Below, in pieces: positions 50,063 through 58,980 of a DNA stretch of 64,000 bases; positions within the stretch are counted from its first letter, which is position 1, and each line of letters starts with the position of its first letter. The notes beneath the pieces are model-generated. The model ran no database searches, had not been told where the DNA came from, and saw nothing but the letters and a program-made list of their open reading frames with translations. This stretch comes from Streptomyces flaveolus (GTDB lineage: Bacteria > Actinomycetota > Actinomycetes > Streptomycetales > Streptomycetaceae). The translations under genes were made by a program, and so were the position numbers. The stretch spans positions 62,001 to 126,000 of the forward strand of contig NZ_JNWV01000002.1 in assembly GCF_000716535.1 (NCBI RefSeq). Reading direction: 5' to 3'.

Positions 50063-50905
50063 TCAGCCGACGGAGCGGGCCGCCGTGCTGATGACCTTCG
50101 CCACCGCGTCAGGGTGCGAGATCAGGGTCAGGTGCGACCCGCCCCGGAAGACGGTCGTCTTCGAGTGGGCGCGACGAGCCATGCGCTGTTCCGACTGCGG
50201 GGTGATGATCCGGTCGCCAGAACTGATGAAGTACCAGGACGGGATCGTCTTCCAGGCCGCGTGCTTCGACGGCGTGTCGAACGCGGCCGTCGAGGCGGCT
50301 CGTTGCGTCGCCCACAGGAGTTCGGCCTGGTTGGTGGGCAGGTCACTCGCGAAATCCTTCACGAATATGTTCTTTTTGAGGTAAAGGTTCTTTGCGCCGG
50401 ACTGCGCCCCGGGGTATGCCGCCGTGTCGAACAGCGTGTTGGGCGGCGCGTTCAGCGCCGAGTTGGAGCCGCTCAGGGATCCGTTCGTCTCACCGACGGC
50501 GGGCGCGGCGGCGTCGACGTAGACCAGGGCCTTGACGTTCTTGGTCTCCGCGGCGGCGTTGGTGATGACACTGCCTCCGTAGGAGTGCCCGACGAGCACC
50601 ACCGGACCGTGCACCGTCTTGAGGAAGTCGGCGACCGTCTGTGAGTCGGTGGTCAGGTTCTGCAGGGGATTGGCGATGGCACGTACCTGGTACCCCTGGT
50701 CGCGGAGGATCTTGACTTCGCCGTTCCAGCTGGAGGCGTCGGCCCAGGCACCGTGGATCAGCACGATCGTGGGTTTGGAGGCGGCCGGGGAGGCGGTCGC
50801 CGAAAGGCCCACGGCGTGCGTCGGGACGAGTGCGGAGACGGCGAACGAGATGCCGGCCGCGGCAGCAGCCGAGTAACGAAGCGCGTGCGTTCGGTGCATA
50901 CCCAT
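50063..50905 (-). CDS. Secreted alpha/beta hydrolase
   Basis: A 280-residue protein with an N-terminal signal peptide (about 1-32, AAAAAGISFAVSALV). The hydrolase fold follows: IVLIHGAWADASSW oxyanion region, nucleophile Ser108 in VGHSYGG, and a C-terminal GGSHLTLISHPD containing the catalytic His. It resembles the esterase/salicylate-hydrolase-like group common in Streptomyces. Substrate is unknown. It starts MGMHRTHALR at 50905. Confidence 0.9.
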   Translation of the reverse strand: MGMHRTHALRYSAAAAAGISFAVSALVPTHAVGLSATASPAASKPTIVLIHGAWADASSWNGEVKILRDQGYQVRAIANPLQNLTTDSQTVADFLKTVHGPVVLVGHSYGGSVITNAAAETKNVKALVYVDAAAPAVGETNGSLSGSNSALNAPPNTLFDTAAYPGAQSGAKNLYLKKNIFVKDFASDLPTNQAELLWATQRAASTAAFDTPSKHAAWKTIPSWYFISSGDRIITPQSEQRMARRAHSKTTVFRGGSHLTLISHPDAVAKVISTAARSVG

Positions 50906-51523
50906 ACCCCACAGATCTTCAGCCGGAGACGACCGCGACTGGCTACGGGAGGAGTGACGACCTGCTACGTGGTGTCATCCGAAGTCCTCGGGCACCAGCG
51001 GTCACAGGGCCTGGCGGCGGCCCTCACGCCCCAATGTGCCATGCGCCGCACCGCCCCGCATCCGGAGCGGGTCGGCCCGCGGTGGCCTGCGCGCAGGAAA
51101 CGGAACTCTCGACCGCGGGCGGCGGCTCTGCCGGAGATCGGCAACCGGCACGGCACTCTCCTCGCGGCGTCGCCGCGAGCTGATCGGACAGCGTGAGCAA
51201 CACCTGATGACCGCCCCGAGGGTGTCGACCAGCTCCTGCTCGATGCGGGTCTCCATGTCTGTGACGGCACCCCGGCGGCAGCATGCGGAAGACCAGTGCC
51301 GACAACTTGAACCTCCCTGCCACGAAAGGGCCGATGGCTTTCCGCCCGCTGTCCGAAACGATGTGCTGGCTTCCGTCCGCAGCGGCTCCGGGTCCATGTG
51401 ACCGGGCCGTGACGGCGAATCAGGACATCACGGACGCGGCCGACCCGGCTCACCTCGGGCGGTCCGTTCCCTGTCGCCCAAGCCCGGGTGACGTGAGTTC
51501 GTCACCCCCGAATCGGGAACTTG
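50906..51523. other. Long intergenic region before the amidase remnant
   Basis: About 620 bp with only low-complexity or Arg-rich frames. On the minus strand, MAGRFKLSALVFRMLP and, one frame away, DMETRIEQELVDTLGAVI are adjacent and could be two pieces of a broken small gene, but I recognise no family. Neighbouring genes diverge from it, so both promoters should lie inside. Confidence 0.4.
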
Positions 51524-52723
51524 ATGACAAAGAAATCGATGCCACGCCGGAAGCACGCGTCCCGGCGGCGCCCCGTCGTGTTCGGAGCGGCCGCCATGGT
51601 GGTGGCGGGAGCCATCGCCGTTCCGGTGGTGGCGCAGGCGTCCCCGGACGCCCCTCCCGCAGACACGGCACTTCAGCGGGCGTTCGCGACGGCGTCCGCC
51701 GAGTACAAGGTGCCCCAGTCCGTCCTGATGGCGGTGGCCTACCAACAGACGGCATGGGAGGCCCACCGGGGCCACCACAGCACAACCGGCGGTTACGGTC
51801 CCCTGGAACTGACCGACGTCACACCCGACATGGTGTCCGGCGGCCCCGCCGGCATGGCCGGCCGGGCCGAGGCCGAGGAGCTGGCCGAGGGCGCGGCCCA
51901 GCACACGCACCAGGCCGCGGCGAAGCTGACAGGTCTGACGACGGAGGAACTGCGGGACGACCCCGCGAGCAACATCCGGGGTGGTGCCGCTCTGCTGGCG
52001 TCGTACCAGGAGCAGTTGAACGGCAGGACGTCCGACAACCCGGGTGACTGGTACGGCGCGGTGGCCCGCTACAGCCGCTCCACGGAGCGCCGGGGCGCGA
52101 CCGCGTTCGCCGACCGGGTCTTCGCCACCATGAAGAAGGGCGTCACCCGCAGAACGGCCGACGGTCAGAACGTCGAGCTCAGCCCCGATCCCACGGTCAC
52201 TCCCGTCACCTCTCAGGTGGACGGACTCAAGCTGGCCACGGCCACGGTGGCGGACACGGAATGCCCCCCGACGCTCGACTGCACCTTTGTCCCGGCCGGC
52301 CCCAAGAACGGTCAGGTGTCCGACCGGCCCGCGAACGGTGTCCGGATCGACCAGATCGTCATCCACGACACCGAATCGCCCTACGAGTCGGCCATCGCCA
52401 CCTTCCAGGACCCGGCGAGCAGCACTGCCGCGCACTACGTGATGCGGTCCTCGGACGGTGCGGTGACCCAGATGGTGCCCACGAAGGACCTGGGCTTCCA
52501 CGCGGGCAACTACTCCACCAACCTGCACTCGATCGGCATCGAACACGAAGGCTACGCCGCGCACGGTGCCACCTGGTACTCCGAGACCCGGCCTCCCGGT
52601 TCCCGCCGGTGCGGTCCGCCTGGTGTGTCGGTGACCCCCTTCAACTCGAGGAGACATCAATGTCGACATCATCCCTCTCGTCCGACGGCACCACCGGCGC
52701 GGCGGGCACAGAAGACCGGCTGA
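51524..52723 (+). CDS. Truncated secreted N-acetylmuramoyl-L-alanine amidase
   Basis: A 399-residue exported protein. The signal ([13 protein letters not shown], then a hydrophobic stretch ending VVAQA) is followed by an Ala-rich domain and an amidase_2/PGRP fold from about residue 275: [11 protein letters not shown] (first Zn His), [38 protein letters not shown] (second His). After ATWYSE (about 52590) the sequence turns into Arg/Pro-rich text read from the leader and start of the next gene. The last third of the amidase, with the final Zn ligand and catalytic Lys/Glu region, is missing. It is probably inactive on cell wall. Confidence 0.75.
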   Translation: MTKKSMPRRKHASRRRPVVFGAAAMVVAGAIAVPVVAQASPDAPPADTALQRAFATASAEYKVPQSVLMAVAYQQTAWEAHRGHHSTTGGYGPLELTDVTPDMVSGGPAGMAGRAEAEELAEGAAQHTHQAAAKLTGLTTEELRDDPASNIRGGAALLASYQEQLNGRTSDNPGDWYGAVARYSRSTERRGATAFADRVFATMKKGVTRRTADGQNVELSPDPTVTPVTSQVDGLKLATATVADTECPPTLDCTFVPAGPKNGQVSDRPANGVRIDQIVIHDTESPYESAIATFQDPASSTAAHYVMRSSDGAVTQMVPTKDLGFHAGNYSTNLHSIGIEHEGYAAHGATWYSETRPPGSRRCGPPGVSVTPFNSRRHQCRHHPSRPTAPPARRAQKTG

Positions 52724-53215
52724 TGGACCGCAGGGCTGTCCTGGGTGCCGGCGCCGGCGCGGTCGCCTTGGCCGTGGCGGGCGGAACGGCGGGTACCGCG
52801 GCGGCGGCGGCGCCCCGGCCCTCCGGGCAGACGTCGAAGACGGACGCGCCCGGTTCCGAGGGGAACGTCGGTACTCGGCTCGTGCTGGAGGTGCCGTTCG
52901 CGTTCGAGGAGGCGGTGGCGCGTTTCGAGGGGGCATTGCCTCAGATACCCGTGACCGCATTGCCTCAGATACCCGTGACCGCGACCCTGGCGGCCGAGCA
53001 GGCGGCGGCGGGCGGTCGCGACGGGCTGGCCGCTTTCCCGTATGACCCTCCACGAGGACCACGAGCAGAACGTCCGCTTCCTGATCGACCAGCCCAGCCT
53101 TCAGCTCGGGACCTTCGGCAGCGAGCAGATCAGCGACATCGGCCACGGCCTGGACAAGCGTGTGGGCAAGCTGCTCGGCGGCATCGGCTTCCCCGTCCCC
53201 GCCGAGCTGGCCTGA
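52660..53215 (+). pseudogene. Frameshifted Tat-exported DUF302-like gene
   Basis: It begins with RBS GAGGAG and a twin-arginine-like signal ([20 protein letters not shown]). The mature part starts LVLEVPFAFEEAVARFEG, then LPQIPVTA twice from an exact 24-bp duplication. Near 53040 the frame is lost. One frame away the sequence continues MTLHEDHEQNVRFLIDQPSL through DIGHGLDKRVGKLLGG to a stop at 53215. Removing one base joins the parts. The pattern resembles DUF302 proteins (tentative). Function is unknown, and the gene as present cannot make the whole protein. Confidence 0.65.
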
Positions 53216-53396
53216 CAGCCGAGGCGTGCGGTCGCCCCCCTCAGAAGACGCAGCCGCACCCCGGTCAAGGTGACCTCGGTGAGCGCGAGGCACCAGGGTG
53301 ACCGGCGACTGGCACCGGCTTTCGAACTCACGCCCGGACGCACCATGACGGTGCGCCCGCGCCAGGACGAGAAATACCTCTTCGACATCCTTGTGC

Positions 53397-53738
53397 TCAC
53401 GGTTGGCGCGCGCTCGGGGACGGCTGGGTCGTGGACGGGCTCACCGGGCTCGGGACGGGGGTCGGCGTGCCGATCGGTGGACGCGGGGAACGGGCGGGTT
53501 CGGCCGGGCGGGCCGGTTCGCCGCGCACGGAGAGGAACACCAGCGCGGCCACGGCGGCCAGGACCAGCACGCCCGCCACCGCCCGGCGCACCAGCACCCG
53601 CCGGGACCGCACCGGCCGGGTCGGCGGGCGCAGGGGCCGCAGGTCGGCCGGGCCGACGGAGTGCGCCCGCGCGGCCAGTGCGGCCCGCAGCCGCTCCTCC
53701 ACCGGCGTCGCCGTGGTCCCCGTACCGGACTCGTTCAT
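53397..53738 (-). CDS. Small membrane protein coupled to ECF sigma
   Basis: A 113-residue protein: acidic/neutral N-terminus (PVEERLRAALAARAHSV), a basic stretch (RPVRSRRVLVRR), one membrane helix (about 52-70) and a short Pro-rich outside tail. Its ATG overlaps the sigma-factor stop by 4 bp. The layout resembles a very short membrane anti-sigma factor, but no zinc-binding HxxxCxxC motif is seen, so the anti-sigma role is inferred from position only. Confidence 0.7.
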   Translation of the reverse strand: MNESGTGTTATPVEERLRAALAARAHSVGPADLRPLRPPTRPVRSRRVLVRRAVAGVLVLAAVAALVFLSVRGEPARPAEPARSPRPPIGTPTPVPSPVSPSTTQPSPSARQP

Positions 53739-54415
53739 CGCAGCCCCTCCAGACGCCGGCCCAGGGCGTCCAGCGCCCTGCTGGCCGTGGACTTGACGGC
53801 ACCGCGCGACAGACCGAGCGTCGTCGCGATCTCGGCCTCGGTCAGATGCGACCAGTAGCGCAGCACCAGCACCTCCCGCTGCCGCCGGGTCAGCGTGCCC
53901 AGCGCCGCCAGTACCTCCCGGTGGTCCTCGTGCAGCAGCACGTCCTCCTCGGGGGCGGGCGCGTGTCCCTCGGGGGCGGGGGTGTGCGCCCGTGCGGTCC
54001 TGCGCCGGCGCAGCACCGAGCGGGCCGCGTTGACGACACTGGTCCGCAGATACGCCTCCGGGTCGTCCAGCCGCGCGAGCCGGTGGCCGTGCCGCCGGAA
54101 CAGCGCGGTGAACGCGTCCTGTACGACGTCTTCGGCCGTGGGCAGGTCGTCCACCAGCAGCACCGCCAGGCGCACCAGGGACAGCCGGCGGTGGTGGTAC
54201 AGCTCCTCGATGCCCGGTGGCCGCCCGGTGTCCACGGCGGTCCGGGTGCCGGTACGGGGCTCGGTGCCGGGCGCGGCCGGTGTCGTACCCGCGCGGGTGC
54301 GGGCGAGGACGCGGGCCCGCAGCGCTCCGGTGAAGCGCCGCCAGGACGCGGGGGGCTTCCGGGTGCCCGGCCGCTCCCAGGGCACGGCCGTCGCCGGTGG
54401 TGTCGCTGTCGTCAT
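53735..54415 (-). CDS. ECF RNA polymerase sigma factor (SigE-family)
   Basis: A 226-residue ECF sigma with a Pro/Thr-rich extension of about 65 residues. Region 2 reads LAVLLVDDLPTAEDVVQDAFTALFRRH and region 4 reads LTRRQREVLVLRYWSHLTEA with the HTH TLGLSRGAVKSTASRAL. This matches the actinobacterial SigE-like group (TIGR02983-type). It is co-transcribed with the small membrane protein downstream. No ECF-type promoter motif was identified. Confidence 0.9.
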   Translation of the reverse strand: MTTATPPATAVPWERPGTRKPPASWRRFTGALRARVLARTRAGTTPAAPGTEPRTGTRTAVDTGRPPGIEELYHHRRLSLVRLAVLLVDDLPTAEDVVQDAFTALFRRHGHRLARLDDPEAYLRTSVVNAARSVLRRRRTARAHTPAPEGHAPAPEEDVLLHEDHREVLAALGTLTRRQREVLVLRYWSHLTEAEIATTLGLSRGAVKSTASRALDALGRRLEGLR

Positions 54416-54478
54416 GGATCTCCCGGAGCCGGGAGCGGGGGAGCCGCCGCGCGACGGCTCCCCCGCTCCGGCCCTGCC

Positions 54479-54964
54479 TCAGTGCTGCTGCGGAACCGGC
54501 GCCGGCGTGGCGTGACGGTGGTGCGGTACGGGCGCCGGACGCGCGTGTCCCGGAACGGGGGCCGGGTGCCGGGGCGCGGGAGCGGCGGTGGACGGCACCG
54601 GGCTCGGGGCCGCCGGTCCCGGGGTGGCGGGCACCGGCGAAGGCGTGGCCGGGGCGGGCGCCGGTGCGGGACCGGTCGTGTGCACGGGGGAGGGGACGGG
54701 GGACGGGGTTCCCGTGCGGACCGGCGACGGCACCGGGGACGGGACCGTGTGGCCACGCGCCGGGGCCGGGGCCGGGGCGGCGGCGCTCTCGGAGTGGGTC
54801 CGGGGGTGGGCGGCACGGCTGCCGGCCGTGGTGTGGCTGTCGCCCTGGGCCGCCTGGGCGGTCAGGGTGCCGGCGACGGCCAGGGCAGCGCCTACGGCGG
54901 AGACCCCCAGGGCGGCGCGCAGCCGGTTGGTGCGGTTCGGGCGCGGGTCACGGTGTGCGGACAT
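54479..54964 (-). CDS. Secreted Pro/Ala-rich repeat protein
   Basis: A 161-residue protein with a signal peptide (about 12-36, LRAALGVSAVGAALAVAGTL) and a low-complexity mature part built from PSPVP, TPSPV and PAPAPA units with no globular domain. It has no sortase motif or membrane anchor at the C-terminus. It starts at ATG 54964 after GAAGGAA. It lies upstream of the ECF sigma on the same strand (63 bp) and could be exported wall material, or a linker remnant. Function unknown. Confidence 0.7.
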   Translation of the reverse strand: MSAHRDPRPNRTNRLRAALGVSAVGAALAVAGTLTAQAAQGDSHTTAGSRAAHPRTHSESAAAPAPAPARGHTVPSPVPSPVRTGTPSPVPSPVHTTGPAPAPAPATPSPVPATPGPAAPSPVPSTAAPAPRHPAPVPGHARPAPVPHHRHATPAPVPQQH

Positions 54965-55203
54965 GTGTTCCTTCGGTCGCTCGGGGTCGGACAACTGGAC
55001 GGGGTGGAGGCCTCCACCCCGACAGACGTCCGGCCCCGGGCGAGGTTGCAGGTGACGTCCGGCGAATTTTCCGCCACCCGTTCCCGCACCCCGACGCCGG
55101 AATCCGTCTCCGCCCCGGTGCAGCCCCCCGCAGTCCCTGTGCGGCAACCCCGGTCCCGCAACCCGTGTCCCGCCACTCGCGAGCGACCGCGGCCCGAGGT
55201 GTC

Positions 55204-55899
55204 TCAGCCCAGCCGCTTCAGCAGTTCCTCGGCGACCGGGGCCGAGGAGGCCGGGTTCTGGCCGGTGATCAGATTGCGGTCCACCACGACGTGCGGCGCC
55301 CACGGCTCGCCCGCCCGCACCTCGACACCCGCCTCGGTCAGCCGGTCCTGGAGCAGCCACTTGGCCTGTCCGGCGAGGCCTCCCTGCGTCTCCTCCTCGT
55401 TGGTGAAGGCCGCAGCGCGATAGCCGGCGAAGGCGTTGCCGCCGTCGGAGCGGACCGCGGCGAGCAGGGCGGCCGGACCGTGGCAGACCACGGCCAGCGG
55501 CTTGCCCGAGTCCAGGGCCGCCACCAGCAGCCGGCCCGACTCGGCGTCCACGGCCAGGTCCTCCATGGGGCCGTGCCCGCCCGGGTAGAACACGGCGGCG
55601 AAGTCGGCGAGGTCCACCTCCGCGAGCTTCACCGGCGTCCGCAGCTCGGTCATCTCCTCCAGCGCGCGGGCGATCTCCTCGGCCTTCTCCTGACCGCCGT
55701 TGACCTCGGCGGCCAGGCTCGCCCGGTCGACCGGCGGCACCACACCGCCCGGCGTGGCGACGACGACCTCGTGACCGGCGGCCTTGACGGCCCGGTAGGG
55801 GACCACGGCCTCCTCGGCCCAGAAGCCGGTCGGGTGCGCGGTGCCGTCGGCGAGCGTCCAGTGATCGGCGCCGGTCATCACGAACAGGATCTTCGACAT
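55204..55899 (-). CDS. DJ-1/PfpI family protein (type 1 glutamine amidotransferase-like)
   Basis: A 231-residue protein of the DJ-1/HchA superfamily. The nucleophile Cys139 with adjacent His140 lies in AVVCHGPAAL, the Glu side of the triad in GFWAEE (Glu29/30), and the family strand FYPGGHGP is intact. Members act as glyoxalase-like or chaperone-type stress proteins. The start is ATG 55899 after GAGAGGG. It is divergent from the LysR regulator, with a large inverted repeat between them, which implies LysR-controlled expression. Confidence 0.9.
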   Translation of the reverse strand: MSKILFVMTGADHWTLADGTAHPTGFWAEEAVVPYRAVKAAGHEVVVATPGGVVPPVDRASLAAEVNGGQEKAEEIARALEEMTELRTPVKLAEVDLADFAAVFYPGGHGPMEDLAVDAESGRLLVAALDSGKPLAVVCHGPAALLAAVRSDGGNAFAGYRAAAFTNEEETQGGLAGQAKWLLQDRLTEAGVEVRAGEPWAPHVVVDRNLITGQNPASSAPVAEELLKRLG

Positions 55900-55992
55900 G
55901 GGTTCCCTCTCCAGAAGGCTTGCGTCCGCAGGCGGCTCGGGCCGCGGATGCGGCGGCTCGGGCCTGCGAGAAAGAACGTAGGCGAGACGACC

Positions 55993-56040
55993 CATAGGAA
56001 TCCAATGCAGAGCCGAATAGCTGACATTGGATTTCCTATG
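55993..56040. promoter_or_regulatory. Large inverted repeat between DJ-1 and LysR genes
   Basis: CATAGGAATCCAATG (55993-56007) and CATTGGATTTCCTATG (56025-56040) are reverse complements except for one extra base, with 17 bp between. It is the likely operator of the LysR regulator and controls both divergent genes. Confidence 0.75.
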
Positions 56041-56076
56041 GCGGCCGGGGAATGCACGGCGGCCATACTCGGACCC

Positions 56077-57153
56077 GTGGAGACCGCTTCCCTCGACCTG
56101 AACCTGCTGCGCACCTTCCTCGCCGTGTACCGCTCCGGTTCCTTCACCGGCGCCGCCCGGCTGCTGGGACTGTCACAGCCGACGGTGACGACGCAGATGC
56201 GCGCGCTGGAACGGCAGACCGGCCGGGAGCTGTTCGAACGGCTGCCGCGCGGGGTCACACCGACCCCGGTGGCCGACGAGCTGGCGGCCCGGATCGCCGC
56301 GCCCCTGGACGAGCTGGCCGCCGTCGCCGGCCCCACGCCGCCCTCCGGGACCCGGACCGAGCCCGTCCATCTGGCCGGCCCGGCGGAACTCCTGTGCACC
56401 AGGGTGCTGCCGGCCCTCGCGCCGCTGGTCGCCGAGGGCGTACGGCTGCGGGTGGCGACCGGGCTGACCGATCCGCTGCTGGACGAACTGCGCGCCGGCC
56501 GCCACGACCTGGTGATCGCCACCACCCGCCCCCGCGGCCGTACGCTGCACGCCGTCCCGCTCACCGACGAGGAGTTCGTGCTGGTCACGGCCCCGGTCTG
56601 GGCCGAGCGGCTGACGGGACGCCGGTTCGCGGGGGAGACCGGGGGGCGAGGAACCGTCGTGCGGGACGCGGACGCTGAAGGAGGGGGTGTCGTACAGGAG
56701 CCCGAGGACCAAGGAGCCGCCGGGCGGGACGCCGAGCGCCCAGAGGCCGTCGTGCGGGACGCCGACGGGCAAGGGACCGCCGCCGTGACCGTTGCGGACT
56801 CCTTCGACCCCGCCGTCCTGCACCGGGTTCCGCTCATCACCTACGCCGAGGACCTGCCGATCGCCCGCCGTTACTGGCGGCACGTCTTCGGCCGGCGTCT
56901 GTCGCGTACCGCCGCCGTGACCGTTCCCGATCTGCGCGGGGTGCTCGCGGCCGTGGCCGCCGGCGCCGGGTTCAGCGTGCTGCCCCGCTATCTGTGCCAG
57001 GACCTCCTGGCATCCGGCGCGCTCGTCGCGCTGCTGGAACCGGAGGACCCGCCGATCAACACCGGCTTCCTCGTCCAGCGCCCCGGCGCCTCCGACAACC
57101 CCGACGTGGCCCGCGTCCGCGCCCTCCTGCTGCGCGCGGCGCGCAGTTGGTAG
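56077..57153 (+). CDS. LysR-family transcriptional regulator with inserted repeat segment
   Basis: A 358-residue LysR regulator, longer than the usual 300. The HTH is near the N-terminus (LDLNLLRTFLAVYRSGSFTG then GLSQPTVTTQMRALE). The effector domain is interrupted at about residues 185-241 by a Gly/Asp/Glu-rich stretch with two copies of VVRDAD, and resumes with SFDPAVLHRVPLITYAEDLP. The start is taken as GTG 56077; an ATG at 56038 lies inside the inverted repeat and is less likely. It presumably binds the 55993-56040 repeat and controls itself and the DJ-1 gene. Confidence 0.88.
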   Translation: METASLDLNLLRTFLAVYRSGSFTGAARLLGLSQPTVTTQMRALERQTGRELFERLPRGVTPTPVADELAARIAAPLDELAAVAGPTPPSGTRTEPVHLAGPAELLCTRVLPALAPLVAEGVRLRVATGLTDPLLDELRAGRHDLVIATTRPRGRTLHAVPLTDEEFVLVTAPVWAERLTGRRFAGETGGRGTVVRDADAEGGGVVQEPEDQGAAGRDAERPEAVVRDADGQGTAAVTVADSFDPAVLHRVPLITYAEDLPIARRYWRHVFGRRLSRTAAVTVPDLRGVLAAVAAGAGFSVLPRYLCQDLLASGALVALLEPEDPPINTGFLVQRPGASDNPDVARVRALLLRAARSW

Positions 57154-57171
57154 GCCGGCGGGAGAGGCCGC

Positions 57172-57744
57172 TCAGGAGGAGGTGGCTGCCGGGCCGGCCG
57201 TCCACTCCGGGGCCAGGACCGACCAGATCTCCTCGTCGTGCCGCTCACCCCGGTACGGGTAACTCTCCCGCAGCACGGCCTCCTTGCGCATGCCGAGCCG
57301 GCGGGCGACCGCGATGCTGGGGGTGTTGCCGGCCGACACCCACCACTCGACGCGGTGGATGCCCCGCTCCCGGATCGCCCAGTCGATGAGCAGGCGGGCC
57401 GCCCGGGTCACCAGACCACGGCCCACCGCGGCCGGTTCCAGCCAGCAGCCCGCCTCCGCCGTACCCTGCGGCACGTCCATCCGGCGCAGGATCACCGCCC
57501 CCACCAGGGTTCCGCCGAGGCGGATCGCCCGGACGAGCCCCGCGTCGGCCGCTTCCTTCTCGGCGTACGCCTCCAGGAACGCCCGGGCGGACGCCGGATC
57601 GGTGACCACGTCCGGCAGTCCGTTGAACCGCCCGATGAACTCCCGGCCCCGGTCCACATGGGCGAGGAACTCCTCGGCCTGCCAGGGCCGGAGAGGACAC
57701 AGCTCGGCACCGTCGGCACCGAGAGGGGTCGCGAACATGGTCAC
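57172..57744 (-). CDS. GNAT family N-acetyltransferase (RimJ/RimL-like)
   Basis: A 190-residue acetyltransferase. The acetyl-CoA-binding segment reads EPAAVGRGLVTRAARLLIDWA and the late part RVEWWVSAGNTPSIAVARRLGM fits the RimL/SpeG-like branch, which acetylates ribosomal protein N-termini or small amines. Its start (GTG 57744, or ATG 57738) overlaps the stop of the HD-domain gene by 4 bp, so the two are co-translated. Substrate unknown. Confidence 0.9.
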   Translation of the reverse strand: MTMFATPLGADGAELCPLRPWQAEEFLAHVDRGREFIGRFNGLPDVVTDPASARAFLEAYAEKEAADAGLVRAIRLGGTLVGAVILRRMDVPQGTAEAGCWLEPAAVGRGLVTRAARLLIDWAIRERGIHRVEWWVSAGNTPSIAVARRLGMRKEAVLRESYPYRGERHDEEIWSVLAPEWTAGPAATSS

Positions 57745-58340
57745 CTTCGGCCGAGAGGGTGGGACATCTGATACGCCAGCCTACGGTCCGCGCCCTCCCC
57801 GACGGCGGTCAGGGCTTCGTCCAGCTCCATGAACCACTGCCAGGCGGGCCGTCCGTCGGCCTCGGCCAGCCGCGCCACCACCAGGTCCTCCAGCTCCGGG
57901 ACGCGCTTGTTCTTCCAGACCTTGTCGGCCAGGCTCACCAGCAGGTCCTCCACGCCGGTCCCGGGAGCCGTCCAGGACGCGTGGGTGCCGGCGAACCGGG
58001 CGAGACCCGCCGGCACACCGTGCTCCAGCAGCAACTCCCGCCCCGCCGCCTCGTGCCGTGCGCCGGGACCGGACAGCTCGGCCGGGTGCAGGGCCTTGCC
58101 GATGTCGTGCGTGGCGGCTCCGAACAGCACCGCGTCCGCGTCCAACTCAAGCCGCGGACAGTGCTGCCGCACCCATGCCACGAGCTGTGCCGCGACATCG
58201 TGCACCGCCCGGAGGTGGGCCACCAGCCGTGGCGGCGCCGCCACTTGCTCCAGCAGCAGCGCGACCCGTCCGGGCAGGGGGCGCAGGGGCGGGTCGTCGA
58301 GGTCGTCCGTCGCGATCGACGGTGTGTCGCCGGCTGTCAC
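57741..58340 (-). CDS. HD-domain phosphohydrolase-like protein
   Basis: A 199-residue HD protein. The metal motif is split as H in RAVHDVAAQLVAW and HD in GAATHDIGKALHPAEL, with a further H in FAGTHASW. HD proteins cleave phosphate esters, often nucleotides. The start is taken at GTG 58340; frames extending further are low-complexity. It is coupled to the GNAT gene by a 4-bp overlap. Confidence 0.85.
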   Translation of the reverse strand: MTAGDTPSIATDDLDDPPLRPLPGRVALLLEQVAAPPRLVAHLRAVHDVAAQLVAWVRQHCPRLELDADAVLFGAATHDIGKALHPAELSGPGARHEAAGRELLLEHGVPAGLARFAGTHASWTAPGTGVEDLLVSLADKVWKNKRVPELEDLVVARLAEADGRPAWQWFMELDEALTAVGEGADRRLAYQMSHPLGRR

Positions 58341-58552
58341 CGTGCCAGAGTAATCAGCGACGCGCGTCCCGACTCCTGCCCGGTGCCGCTGACATCGTTG
58401 TCCCGTAGCTCCTGGATGGCGGTGCCGGGTCGCGGGGCCGACGATGGTGGCGTGGGGCACGGCCGCCGCCGCAGCGCCGGTGCCGTCCGAGGCCGCCGGG
58501 GGACGGAGGCCGGCCCCGGCCGTGGGCAGCGGCCGGAAGGGAGGACACCGTC

Positions 58553-58909
58553 ATGCTGGAAGTGAAGACGGTCGAGAAGCCGGACGAACGGCGCGACTTC
58601 CCCCGCGGCCACCTCGAAGCCCTCCACCTGACCGGGCTCGACTTCGCGGTGGGCACGTTCGAACCCGGGTGGCGCTGGTCGGAGTCCGTGGCGCCGATCG
58701 CGGGCACCGCGAGCTGCATGGTGCACCACAACGGGTACGTGGCGCAGGGTCGGTTGCACATCCGCATGGACGACGGCGGTGAGAGCGAGGTCGGCCCCGG
58801 CGACGTCTTCGTCTGCCCACCCGGCCACGACGCCTGGGTGGTGGGCGACGAGCAGGTCGTGGTCTACGACTTCGCCGGCACGATGGCGAACGAGTACGCG
58901 AAGGGTTAG
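58553..58909 (+). CDS. Cupin-domain protein
   Basis: A 118-residue single-cupin protein. Motif 1 is recognisable from FEPGWRWSESV and HHNGYVAQGRLHIRMDDG; motif 2 from GDVFVCPPGHDAWVVGDE. The His/Glu pattern for metal binding is partial. Function is unknown; such proteins often bind small ligands or isomerise sugars. It is preceded by GGAAGGGAGG and followed by a strong hairpin. Confidence 0.85.
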   Translation: MLEVKTVEKPDERRDFPRGHLEALHLTGLDFAVGTFEPGWRWSESVAPIAGTASCMVHHNGYVAQGRLHIRMDDGGESEVGPGDVFVCPPGHDAWVVGDEQVVVYDFAGTMANEYAKG

Positions 58910-58940
58910 CCGAGCACTGGATCCGTCCGCCCGTTTCCCC

Positions 58941-58976
58941 GCCCCGCCGGACCGCCCGCGAGCGGTCCGGCGGGGC
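58941..58976. terminator. Strong bidirectional terminator
   Basis: A 15-bp perfect GC stem (GCCCCGCCGGACCGC and its complement) with a 6-base loop, between the convergent cupin and desulfhydrase genes. Confidence 0.85.
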
Positions 58977-58980
58977 CGGT

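Noticed and set aside
51002..51397. Minus-strand frame with METRIEQELVDTLGAVI
   Set aside because: Only a short convincing segment; the rest is low-complexity. Mentioned as a possible fragment but not called.
53042..53215. Stand-alone 57-residue gene starting MTLHEDHEQN
   Set aside because: Better explained as the displaced C-terminus of the upstream Tat-signal gene; no ribosome-binding site precedes this ATG.
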